From positions 1 to 7,581 of the forward strand of contig JAEZDX010000522.1 of the NCBI GenBank assembly GCA_023417975.1: DNA of 7,581 nt. The letters run 5' to 3'. The notes under the pieces are model-generated. The model was not told the origin of the DNA and searched no databases. It saw nothing but the letters and a program-made list of their open reading frames with translations. Position numbers and translations under genes: made by a program. Below, piece by piece: positions 1 through 6,382 of this stretch (its first letter is position 1; each line of letters starts with the position of its first letter). The stretch comes from Bacillota bacterium. Its GTDB lineage: Bacteria; Bacillota; Clostridia; Clostridiales; Clostridiaceae.

Positions 1-2805
1 ATATCAGGTAAGCCTGAGATTGAAAAATATGGCGTAGAGAAATTTATTAAATATTGTAAAGAAAGTGTATTTACTTATGTTAACATGTGGGAAGACATGT
101 CTAAAAAAATTGGGTTTTGGGTCGACATGGATAATCCATATGTAACTTATCATAATGATTACATTGAATCTGAATGGTGGGCATTAAAGAAAATGTGGGA
201 TAAAGGACTTCTCTATAAGGGACATAAGATAGTTCCTTACTGTCCAAGATGTGGAACAGGATTGTCCTCTCATGAGGTGGCCCAAGGCTATAAAGACGTA
301 AAAGAAGCAACTGCTTTTGTGAAATTTAAAGTAAAAGGTGAAACAAACAGATTTATACTTGCATGGACGACAACCCCTTGGACATTACCTTCAAATGTTG
401 CTTTAGCAGTTAACAAGAAGTATGATTATGTTGAAGTAAAAGTTCATGATGAGTTCTTTATACTGGCAAAGGAATTATTGACCGTTTTGAACCATGAGTA
501 TGAAATAGTAAAAGAGTTTAAAGGTGAAGAGTTATTGGGAATGGAATATGAGCAGTTATTTCCGTTCTGTACTCCGGATAAAAAGGCTTTTTATGTTGTA
601 CACGGTGACTTTGTAACTCTTAGCGACGGTACAGGAGTCGTTCATATAGCTCCCGCATATGGTGAAGACGATAATTTACTTGGACACAAATATGATTTGC
701 CTTTAGTAAATCTTGTGGATGGAGAAGGTAAGTTTGTGGACAGTGTTGAACCTTGGGCAGGGCTATTTGTTAAAAAGGCAGATCCAAAAATACTTGAATA
801 CATGGCAGAAACCAATAAGCTTTACAAGTCTGAGAAGTTTACACATTCATACCCGCACTGCTGGAGATGTGATACACCGCTGCTTTATTATCCAAAAGAC
901 AGCTGGTTTGTAAAGATGACTTCATTAAGAGATAAGCTTTTGGAAAATAATAATAAAATTAACTGGTACCCTGATAATATAAGAACAGGCAGATTCGGCA
1001 AGTTCCTTGAAAATGTTATTGACTGGGGAATTTCAAGAGACAGATATTGGGGAACTCCTCTTCCTATATGGCTGTGTGAATGCGGTCATAGAGAATGTAT
1101 AGGAAGTATTGAAGAATTAAAGCAAAAAGGAATTAATGTTCCCGAAAATATTGAACTGCACAAGCCATATATTGATGGAGTTAAATTAAAATGTGAGAAG
1201 TGCGGTAAAGAGATGGAAAGAACGGCAGAAGTTATCGACTGTTGGTTTGATTCAGGATCAATGCCTTTTGCACAATATCATTACCCCTTTGAAAATAAGG
1301 AATTATTTGAAGATAATTTCCCGGCGCAGTTTATATCGGAAGCTGTTGACCAGACAAGGGGATGGTTCTACACCTTGCTTGCTATTTCTACAGCTATATT
1401 CGATACGAACCCTTTTGAAAACTGTGTTGTTCTAGGTCATGTACTTGATAAGCAGGGCTTAAAAATGTCAAAGCATAAGGGAAATGTTGTAGATCCGTTT
1501 GAAGTAATTGAGCACCAAGGATCAGATGCTACAAGATGGCATTTTTATACTTCAAGTGCACCATGGCTGCCAACAAGATTTTCTGAGGATGATGTAGCAG
1601 AAACCCAAAGAAAGTTTTTAAGTACCCTTTGGAATGTATATTCTTTCTATGTGTTATATGCGGATTTGGATAAATTCGATCCAACTAAGTATACCGAATT
1701 TGTATCGGGTAATGTAATGGATAAGTGGATTATGTCAAAGCTTAATACCCTTGTTAAGACTGTGGATGAGGATTTGAACAGCTACAGAATTACTCAGGCT
1801 GCGCTTGCTGTGGAAGCTTTCACAGATGAGTTATCCAATTGGTATGTAAGAAGAAACAGATCAAGATACTGGAGTGAGGAACTAACGGATGATAAGGTTG
1901 GAGCATATGTGACTCTTTACAGAGTTATTGTTTCACTCTGTAAGGTTGCTGCCCCATTTGTACCTTTCATGACAGAGGAAATCTATCAGAATCTTGTTGT
2001 TAATCTAGACCCTTCTGCTCCTGAAAGTCTGCATCTGTGCATGTGGCCTGAATATGACGCTGAAGCTGTAGATAAAGAACTTGAGCAATCAATGGATCTT
2101 GCATACAGCACAGTTAAGCTAGGCAGAAGCGCAAGAAATGGTGCAAATATTAAGAACAGACAGCCGTTGTCCGAAATGCTGATCAGTACAGGAGCTCTGC
2201 CTGAATATTATGGTGATATAATAAAGGAGGAGCTTAATATTAAGAAGGTTGAGTTCGGTGCTGACCTTTCAAAGTATGTTAACTTTGAAATCAAACCAAA
2301 TCTTCCTGTGTTAGGTAAAGCTTATGGAAAGCTTATTCCAGGAATAAGAAAGGAAATAGCTTCAAGGAATCAGATGGAACTGGCTCAAGCAATTCAAAGC
2401 GGTGAGGCTGTAACAATAAATGTAAATGATGTTGAAATAGAGCTTAATAGTGAAAATCTTCTTGTAACAATGCAGGGTCTCGAAGGCTTTGCTTTTGCCG
2501 GAGAAGGTACTATAGGCGTAGTTTTGGATACGCATATAAGTGATGAGCTTAGAGAAGAAGGACATTTAAGAGAGATAATCAGCAAGGTACAAAACATGAG
2601 AAAAGAAAGCGGCTTCGAGGTGGCTGATAGAATTAATCTATATGTGTCCGGAAATGCTCTGCTTGAAGGTGTAGTCAAGAAGTTTGAAGATACAATTAAG
2701 AAAGAGACATTAACTGTAAATGTGGCTTTTGGCAGTGAAAATGCAGCTGTTGAATATAATATAAACGGTGAAAAGTTTATGATGGCTGTAGAAGTAATAA
2801 AATAG
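1..2805 (+). CDS. ileS: Isoleucyl-tRNA synthetase, type 2 (IleS2-like), 5' truncated by window edge
   Basis: Cytoplasmic enzyme that charges tRNA-Ile with isoleucine using ATP and hydrolyses mischarged Val-tRNA. The frame is open from base 1, and the ATG at 85 is an internal Met because the preceding 28 codons read as IleS. The window holds 934 residues; the family is usually about 1,030-1,050, so roughly the first 100, including the HIGH motif, lie upstream. Seen in order: YCPRCG (about 79-84, window numbering); the editing-domain threonine-rich WTTTPWTLPSN (from 122); GTGVVHIAPAYGEDD (nt 628-672), whose final acidic residues match the editing-site Asp; a CECG...CEKCG zinc-ribbon insertion before EVIDCWFDSGSMP; the class I signature as KMSKH (nt 1462-1476); an anticodon-binding helical domain (SNWYVRRNRSRYW); and a C-terminal LREEGHLREI region. 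The SSHEVAQGYKDV segment and the lack of a C-terminal Cys zinc finger fit the eukaryote-like IleS2 class, often associated with low mupirocin sensitivity. Ends with TAG directly before a terminator. Confidence 0.96.
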   Translation: MSGKPEIEKYGVEKFIKYCKESVFTYVNMWEDMSKKIGFWVDMDNPYVTYHNDYIESEWWALKKMWDKGLLYKGHKIVPYCPRCGTGLSSHEVAQGYKDVKEATAFVKFKVKGETNRFILAWTTTPWTLPSNVALAVNKKYDYVEVKVHDEFFILAKELLTVLNHEYEIVKEFKGEELLGMEYEQLFPFCTPDKKAFYVVHGDFVTLSDGTGVVHIAPAYGEDDNLLGHKYDLPLVNLVDGEGKFVDSVEPWAGLFVKKADPKILEYMAETNKLYKSEKFTHSYPHCWRCDTPLLYYPKDSWFVKMTSLRDKLLENNNKINWYPDNIRTGRFGKFLENVIDWGISRDRYWGTPLPIWLCECGHRECIGSIEELKQKGINVPENIELHKPYIDGVKLKCEKCGKEMERTAEVIDCWFDSGSMPFAQYHYPFENKELFEDNFPAQFISEAVDQTRGWFYTLLAISTAIFDTNPFENCVVLGHVLDKQGLKMSKHKGNVVDPFEVIEHQGSDATRWHFYTSSAPWLPTRFSEDDVAETQRKFLSTLWNVYSFYVLYADLDKFDPTKYTEFVSGNVMDKWIMSKLNTLVKTVDEDLNSYRITQAALAVEAFTDELSNWYVRRNRSRYWSEELTDDKVGAYVTLYRVIVSLCKVAAPFVPFMTEEIYQNLVVNLDPSAPESLHLCMWPEYDAEAVDKELEQSMDLAYSTVKLGRSARNGANIKNRQPLSEMLISTGALPEYYGDIIKEELNIKKVEFGADLSKYVNFEIKPNLPVLGKAYGKLIPGIRKEIASRNQMELAQAIQSGEAVTINVNDVEIELNSENLLVTMQGLEGFAFAGEGTIGVVLDTHISDELREEGHLREIISKVQNMRKESGFEVADRINLYVSGNALLEGVVKKFEDTIKKETLTVNVAFGSENAAVEYNINGEKFMMAVEVIK

Positions 2806-2811
2806 AATTAG

Positions 2812-2840
2812 AAACGGCGCAATTTGCGCCGTTTTTTATT
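2812..2840 (+). terminator. Intrinsic terminator of ileS
   Basis: A perfect 10-bp stem pairs AAACGGCGCA (2812-2821) with TGCGCCGTTT (2825-2834) around a 3-nt ATT loop, and a run of six T (2832-2837) follows. It begins 7 nt after the ileS stop, so it ends the ileS transcript and isolates the downstream coat gene. Confidence 0.93.
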
Positions 2841-2866
2841 ACATATAATGTAACCATCACTGTAGT

Positions 2867-2910
2867 TCTACATATAATAGAGAAGTAGGTATAATTTTAT
2901 ACATACTATT
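2867..2910 (+). promoter_or_regulatory. Candidate promoter region of the GerQ-like gene
   Basis: Two readings are possible. A sigma-A-like promoter would be TCTACA (2867-2872), a 17-bp spacer and TATAAT (2890-2895). Alternatively CATACTATT (2902-2910) resembles the -10 element of the mother-cell sporulation factors sigma-E/sigma-K (CATA-type), as expected for a coat gene, but I see no convincing matching -35. The region is too AT-rich to choose with confidence. Confidence 0.35.
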
Positions 2911-2937
2911 GTTTAGTAATATTTCAGGAGGATTTTA

Positions 2938-3465
2938 ATGAGTGAAAAAAAGAATTCAAGTGATGATTCCAGAGAAATCGTACCTGGAACTACAGCAGGA
3001 GCAACATCTCCGGGATTCATAGCGCCATCAGCGGGGTCACCGGCACCTCTATTTTTTGGTCAAACTCAGCCAACTGCACCATCATTTATTATACCTGCGG
3101 AAGGCGGGTTTCCAGGAGGTAGTGCAGGTATGGGAGCTGTACCAGGTATGGTACCGGGAACTCTTCCGGGGCAAATAGCACCTCTGCCGCAATTTGAAAC
3201 TCCCGGAGCATTAACTGGTGTAGCACCTGGTCTGGGTCTTCAGAGGCCAACAACTGAGGATTATCTTTATACTCAAGGATATTTGACTACGCAAATCGGA
3301 AGAAATGTGAGAGTAGAGTTCCTTATCGGCGATAATACAACAACGGATAGAAGGGGCGTCCTTGTAGGAGTAGGAATTGATTACGTATTGATAAGATTGG
3401 AACAAACGGACGATTTGCTTGTGGGAGACTTATATTCAATAAAATTTGTAACTACTTATCTTTAA
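2938..3465 (+). CDS. GerQ-like spore coat protein with Pro/Gly-rich N-terminus
   Basis: A 175-residue protein starting at ATG 2938, with AGGAGG at 2926-2931 (6-nt spacing). Residues 1-15 are charged and Ser-rich. Residues 16-105 are low-complexity, rich in Pro, Gly, Ala and Thr, with repeated PG dipeptides (VPGMVPGTLPG, TPGALTGVAPG), and look disordered. Residues 106-173 form a compact beta-rich domain with the pattern YLTTQIGRNVRVEF, a GVLVGVGIDYVLIRL strand pair and DLYSIKFVTTYL at the end. This architecture, a disordered Pro/Gly/Gln-rich arm plus a terminal domain with GK/GR, V-x-F, G-x-x-x-x-x-G-x-D-Y and Y-x-x-x-F features, resembles Bacillus GerQ (YwdL), a spore coat protein needed for activity of the cortex lytic enzyme CwlJ during germination. 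The match is by eye and distant, so GerQ-like is an inference; coat or other spore structural protein is the broader call. There is no signal peptide or membrane segment. It stands alone between two terminators. Confidence 0.8.
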   Translation: MSEKKNSSDDSREIVPGTTAGATSPGFIAPSAGSPAPLFFGQTQPTAPSFIIPAEGGFPGGSAGMGAVPGMVPGTLPGQIAPLPQFETPGALTGVAPGLGLQRPTTEDYLYTQGYLTTQIGRNVRVEFLIGDNTTTDRRGVLVGVGIDYVLIRLEQTDDLLVGDLYSIKFVTTYL

Positions 3466-3504
3466 GCAATAAAAAGAATTAATGCTAGTTAAAAGCAGAG
3501 GATA

Positions 3505-3545
3505 AAAAACCCTATCAGATTTTTACTAATCCGGTAGGGTTTTTC
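3505..3545 (+). terminator. Intrinsic terminator of the GerQ-like gene
   Basis: A long stem pairs AAAAACCCTATCAGAT (3505-3520) with ATCCGGTAGGGTTTTT (3529-3544), with one A-C mismatch and one T-G wobble, around the loop TTTTACTA. The right arm ends in a T tract; the left arm begins with an A tract, so it could also work on the minus strand. Confidence 0.9.
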
Positions 3546-3702
3546 AGTGAATGTGCTTAGTATAAATACGAAATTTACTATTCTAGCGTGAAATAAAAAG
3601 ATTATGAAATAAAATATTACATATATATGCATAATAATATTAAGGGAATTATATAATTTGATCGGGTTTACATAAAATTTTCATACAATGATGGCTTTTG
3701 TC
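3546..3702. other. AT-rich intergenic spacer, no gene seen
   Basis: This stretch between the terminator and the regulator promoter is very AT-rich, with runs such as ACATATATATGCATAATAAT near 3620-3640. I find no ribosome binding site with an open frame, no stable long hairpin and no recognisable RNA gene. It probably forms only the upstream part of the regulator's promoter region. Confidence 0.5.
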
Positions 3703-3731
3703 TTGTAAAGCTTACATTTTAAAAGTATAAT
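3703..3731 (+). promoter_or_regulatory. Sigma-A promoter of the CcpA-like regulator
   Basis: TTGTAA (3703-3708), a 17-bp spacer and a perfect TATAAT (3726-3731) match the vegetative consensus with ideal spacing. Transcription would start near 3738, giving a leader of about 70 nt before the ATG at 3809. Confidence 0.75.
3704..3716. promoter_or_regulatory. Candidate operator overlapping the -35 element
   Basis: TGTAAAGCTTACA is an inverted repeat of TGTAA and TTACA around AGC. It overlaps the -35 box and the start of the spacer of the LacI-family gene's own promoter. LacI/CcpA-type operators are similar (cre sites begin TG and end CA with A/T-rich arms), but this one is 13 rather than 14 nt and lacks the central CG, so it is not a canonical cre site. 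Negative autoregulation is an inference. Confidence 0.35.
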
Positions 3732-3808
3732 ATAGGTAAATATATACTCCATTACTTAAGAAAACTATAAAGGGTATTAATAATAAACATATTGATAGGA
3801 GTGATAAT

Positions 3809-4807
3809 ATGTCAGTTTCAATTAAAGATGTTGCCAGAGAAGCAGGTGTTTCAATAGCAACAGTATCAAGGGTTCTAAATGATGTGGACGTTGTAAATGA
3901 AGATACAAAGAAGAAGGTTCAGGATGCCATTAAAAAGCTTGGATACAGACCTAATATCGTGGCAAGAAGTTTAAAAACTCAAAAAACCAAAACAGTAGGA
4001 ATTCTGATTCCTGATATATCAAGTCAGTTCTATCCGGAAATAGTAAGAGGAACTGAAGATGTTGCAAATATTTATGATTATAACATAATTCTTTGTAACT
4101 CAGATTCTGACCTTGAAAAAGAAAAGGAATATTTAAGAGTGCTGAAGGAAAAAATGGTGGATGGCGTGCTTTATATGAGCAGTTCTTTAGAGCCTGAAAT
4201 CGTTGAACTTATAAAGGAATTGGATTTGAAAACAGTGCTCGTTGTAACTACTGATAAAGATAAGACTTTCCCAAGTGTATCAATTGATAACAGAGAAGCA
4301 GCTTATGATGCAGCTATGTATCTTCTTGGAAAAGGAAACAAAAAGGTGGCATACATAGGGGTACATAAAGATGAAGTAAATGCAGCTGCTGTAAGATATT
4401 TTGGATACGAAGATGCATTGAAGGAAAAAGGGATTGAAGTGGATAGCAATTTTGTTTATTTCGGAGATTCAAAAGCACATGAAGGATATGAGGCTGTAAA
4501 TAAGTTTTTAGAGAAAGGCAGCTTTGATGCAGTATTCTGTGCTTCTGATGAAATTGCTATGGGAGCTATAAATGCATTAAGGGAACATGAAATAAAGGTA
4601 CCTGAAGATGTAGAGGTAGTTGGCTTTGACAATATATATTCTTCCTCAATATTCTATCCAAAACTCACAACTATAGCACAGCCTATGTATGATATGGGAT
4701 CTGTAGGAATGAGAATGCTCATAAAGACAATAAACAAAAAGGAACTGGAAGAAAAAAACTATATTCTTCCATATGAATTGATTGAAAGAGATTCTACAAG
4801 AAGATAA
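3809..4807 (+). CDS. ccpA: LacI/GalR-family regulator, CcpA-like catabolite control protein
   Basis: A 332-residue DNA-binding regulator, almost the length of Bacillus CcpA (334). ATG 3809 is preceded by AGGAG (3797-3801) at 7-nt spacing. Residues 5-24 (IKDVAREAGVSIATVSRVLN) are the LacI helix-turn-helix; RPNIVARSL (47-55) is the hinge helix with the minor-groove leucine at 55. Residues 62-330 form the periplasmic-binding-protein-like sensor. Features shared with CcpA rather than sugar-specific LacI repressors are PDISSQFY (68-75), YNIILCNSD (91-99), SDEIAMGAI (246-254), VGFDN (271-275) and YDMGSVGMRMLIK (294-306), corresponding to the helix by which CcpA binds HPr-Ser-P. CcpA represses or activates carbon-use genes when HPr is phosphorylated on Ser46. 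The gene is alone between its own promoter and a terminator, not next to sugar transporters, which also suits a global regulator. It ends in tandem stops (TAA TAA). Assignment as CcpA itself, rather than a paralogue, is probable but not proven. Confidence 0.85.
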   Translation: MSVSIKDVAREAGVSIATVSRVLNDVDVVNEDTKKKVQDAIKKLGYRPNIVARSLKTQKTKTVGILIPDISSQFYPEIVRGTEDVANIYDYNIILCNSDSDLEKEKEYLRVLKEKMVDGVLYMSSSLEPEIVELIKELDLKTVLVVTTDKDKTFPSVSIDNREAAYDAAMYLLGKGNKKVAYIGVHKDEVNAAAVRYFGYEDALKEKGIEVDSNFVYFGDSKAHEGYEAVNKFLEKGSFDAVFCASDEIAMGAINALREHEIKVPEDVEVVGFDNIYSSSIFYPKLTTIAQPMYDMGSVGMRMLIKTINKKELEEKNYILPYELIERDSTRR

Positions 4808-4835
4808 TAAAGATGCTATAAGCTTACACATATGT

Positions 4836-4877
4836 AAAAGGCGGCACTGACTTAAGTGGATCAGTACCGCCTTTTAT
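4836..4877. terminator. Bidirectional terminator between convergent genes
   Basis: AAAAGGCGG (4836-4844) pairs with CCGCCTTTT (4867-4875); after one C-A mismatch, ACTGA (4846-4850) pairs with TCAGT (4861-4865) around a 10-nt loop. T tracts exist on both strands, so it serves the CcpA-like gene on plus and the membrane protein gene on minus. It lies about 30 nt beyond the second minus-strand stop at 4909. Confidence 0.9.
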
Positions 4878-4908
4878 AATATGCAATGAGAAATTATATG
4901 TAAACTGG

Positions 4909-5004
4909 TCAGTTTTTGACACCGTAACTGAGTATGTTCTTTTTTAGGGTTTTAGCAGTCATATCGTAAAGCCAGAGCTCAACGTTATTGTTGGTAAGAG
5001 ACCA
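4909..5004 (-). pseudogene. Detached C-terminal tail of the 5005-6102 gene, behind an in-frame TAA
   Basis: Immediately after the TAA at 5005-5007, the same minus-strand frame continues for 31 codons to a TGA at 4909-4911. The translation begins WSLTNNNVELWLYDMTAKTL and ends ILSYGVKN, which looks like one more beta-propeller strand set (LWLYD followed by a turn and a basic segment) and matches the style of the upstream protein. The TGA sits about 30 nt from the shared terminator, where a normal gene end would be expected. There is no separate start or ribosome binding site, so this piece would only be made by readthrough. A substitution in one codon (for example TAC or TAT to TAA) or a sequence error would explain it. 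Confidence 0.65.
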
Positions 5005-6102
5005 TTAGTATGCAGTGTCGTCTAGAATACCGCTGAATAATAAAACCTCATTAGCTTGCAGAGTTGGAATAAAGCTTTGTTTGGCTTTGTTTTCTACATC
5101 TATTTTAACTATCTCAAGTTTATTTCCGGCAAGAGAGGTACAGTACATATACTTGTCATTCATGCTTATGGAAAGAGAACCATCTATTCTATCAATATAT
5201 TCTTCCAATTTATCGTTATTTGAAGAAGTATCTAGTCGATAAACTTTCATAGTTGGAGCCCCTATAGAAGATGAATTCTGTGATTGGCTGGAAAAATATG
5301 ATAAGAAAATATAGTTCTTATAGCTAAAAAATGCTCCGCTAAAGTTCTTCGCCGGTATAAGGAAAGACTTGTCATCATTTGTATTTGATATAGACATTTT
5401 ATGTAGGTAGAAAGAATCCTTAGTATAAATACTGGCTATATAAATGATACTCTGACCATTCTCGCTTAATATAAATGCAGAAACACTTTCCTTAAGAAGC
5501 ACAGCAGGAGAATTGTCATTAAGAGACCTTTTCATAAGAGAATTATTATAAATATAATAAATCGAATTATCGTAGACTATAGGAGAAGTTACTATTCTGT
5601 TTTCTATTTTAGTGTAGTCTTTTCCGTTAATTTTAATTTTACATAGGTTGTCATTGGAATCTACGAAATAAATCCATTCTCCTGAAACGTTTATTGATTT
5701 AGCCTTTTCTGTAGGAAGTTTAACAATGCCTGTTATGCCATCTTTCATGCTTCTAATAAGGCCAGGAAACAGAGTTTTATCGGGAAATGGTGAATCAAAA
5801 TAAAGATAATCTCCGCTAGATGCGAAATATCCGCCGTTCAATATGTTACCGGGTGTATTTCCCCACTTGTTTGTGTAGTTTGCCGATATACTTGTTATAG
5901 TTGATTCGGGTTTAGATAAAGAAGTACCGTTAGGGGAATCGGATGGCAAGGGGGTATTCTCGGCTGAAGCATTATGTTCCTTTACAGTAGAAGCTGCATC
6001 TTTCTGTGATTTGTTGGCTTGAGATATTGTAAAGAAAATTGCGAAAGCTGCTATTATAATAATTCCCGGCACTAAAAGTAGTAATGGCTTCTTGATTTTC
6101 AT
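5005..6102 (-). CDS. Membrane-anchored DUF5050-type beta-propeller-like protein, apparently truncated at C-terminus
   Basis: 365 residues from ATG at 6102, with AGGAGG at 6107-6112 (a short 4-nt spacing). Residues 1-5 are basic and 6-27 form one hydrophobic helix without a lipobox cysteine, so this is a signal anchor or uncleaved signal with an extracytoplasmic body. Residues 28-75 are a Ser/Thr/Pro-rich linker. From about 88 come spaced repeats typical of clostridial DUF5050 proteins: NGGYFASSGDYLYF (89-102), NVSGEWIYFV (138-147) followed by LCKIKINGKDYTKI, and IVYDNSIYYIY (175-185) followed by LMKRSLN. Such repeats form beta-propeller blades in secreted or surface proteins of unknown function. 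No catalytic motif is visible. The frame stops at TAA 5005-5007 but stays coding-like for 31 more codons, so the original protein was probably 397 residues. It is monocistronic, convergent with the CcpA-like gene and divergent from the metallopeptidase gene. Confidence 0.8.
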   Translation of the reverse strand: MKIKKPLLLLVPGIIIIAAFAIFFTISQANKSQKDAASTVKEHNASAENTPLPSDSPNGTSLSKPESTITSISANYTNKWGNTPGNILNGGYFASSGDYLYFDSPFPDKTLFPGLIRSMKDGITGIVKLPTEKAKSINVSGEWIYFVDSNDNLCKIKINGKDYTKIENRIVTSPIVYDNSIYYIYNNSLMKRSLNDNSPAVLLKESVSAFILSENGQSIIYIASIYTKDSFYLHKMSISNTNDDKSFLIPAKNFSGAFFSYKNYIFLSYFSSQSQNSSSIGAPTMKVYRLDTSSNNDKLEEYIDRIDGSLSISMNDKYMYCTSLAGNKLEIVKIDVENKAKQSFIPTLQANEVLLFSGILDDTAY

Positions 6103-6186
6103 TTTTCCTCCTGATTACATAAATATATTTTTGCTCAGTACTGGATACTTTACTTCGTAAAAATCCTTCATAAAACTTTTATTGAG

Positions 6187-6200
6187 TTCTACATATAGAA
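6187..6200. promoter_or_regulatory. Inverted repeat 1 in the divergent intergenic region
   Basis: TTCTACATATAGAA has arms TTCTA and TAGAA and is symmetric at 12 of 14 positions. It lies 85 bp upstream of the minus-strand start at 6102 and is a candidate regulator site or part of that gene's promoter. The regulator is unknown. Confidence 0.35.
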
Positions 6201-6208
6201 TATAAAAA

Positions 6209-6220
6209 GTCTATATAGAC
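6209..6220. promoter_or_regulatory. Inverted repeat 2 in the divergent intergenic region
   Basis: GTCTATATAGAC is a perfect 12-bp palindrome centred exactly 21 bp (two helical turns) from the centre of the preceding inverted repeat. On the minus strand it overlaps TTGTCT (6217-6222), a possible -35 element, although no good -10 follows at 17 bp. It is a candidate operator only. Confidence 0.35.
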
Positions 6221-6279
6221 AAGTTCTATTTAAGAGTATTGCCACATTTGGATGAACTAAATATTGTAATTTTAAATTA

Positions 6280-6288
6280 TGATATAAT
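6280..6288 (+). promoter_or_regulatory. Extended -10 promoter of the YgjP-like gene
   Basis: TGATATAAT is a TGn extension plus a perfect TATAAT. No good -35 lies 17 bp upstream (TTGTAA at 6264-6269 is too close), which extended -10 promoters tolerate. The start would be near 6295, giving a leader of about 90 nt in which I see no stable structure. Confidence 0.5.
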
Positions 6289-6382
6289 TAATTTATGTTT
6301 TTTGATAACTATATTATACAATAAATGAGATAAAAATACATCATGTGAAAATCCTGTTTTTCTAATTTAGGAGGAATATTAC

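Noticed and set aside
85..87. ATG at 85 as the start of a shorter synthetase gene
   Set aside because: The frame is open from base 1 and the upstream 28 codons read as IleS sequence; no ribosome binding site precedes the ATG, and the catalytic HIGH region would be missing.
1193..1435. Plus-strand 80-codon frame in ileS
   Set aside because: It is out of frame within the conserved catalytic region of IleS and has no initiation signal.
2394..2678. Minus-strand open frame inside ileS
   Set aside because: It lies wholly antisense to a strongly recognised gene, has no ribosome binding site and low-complexity Ser/Pro-rich translation, so it is a shadow frame.
3618..3640. AT-rich near-palindromic stretch around TATGCATA as an operator or terminator
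   Set aside because: The symmetry is short and fits chance in such AT-rich DNA; there is no GC stem or gene end to support a terminator.
5015..5242. Plus-strand 75-codon frame opposite the DUF5050-type gene
   Set aside because: No ribosome binding site, antisense to a credible gene with signal anchor and repeats, and no recognisable protein features.
6264..6288. TTGTAA plus TATAAT as a classical -35/-10 pair upstream of the peptidase
   Set aside because: The spacer is only 13 bp, too short for sigma-A; the extended -10 (TGATATAAT) explains the site better.
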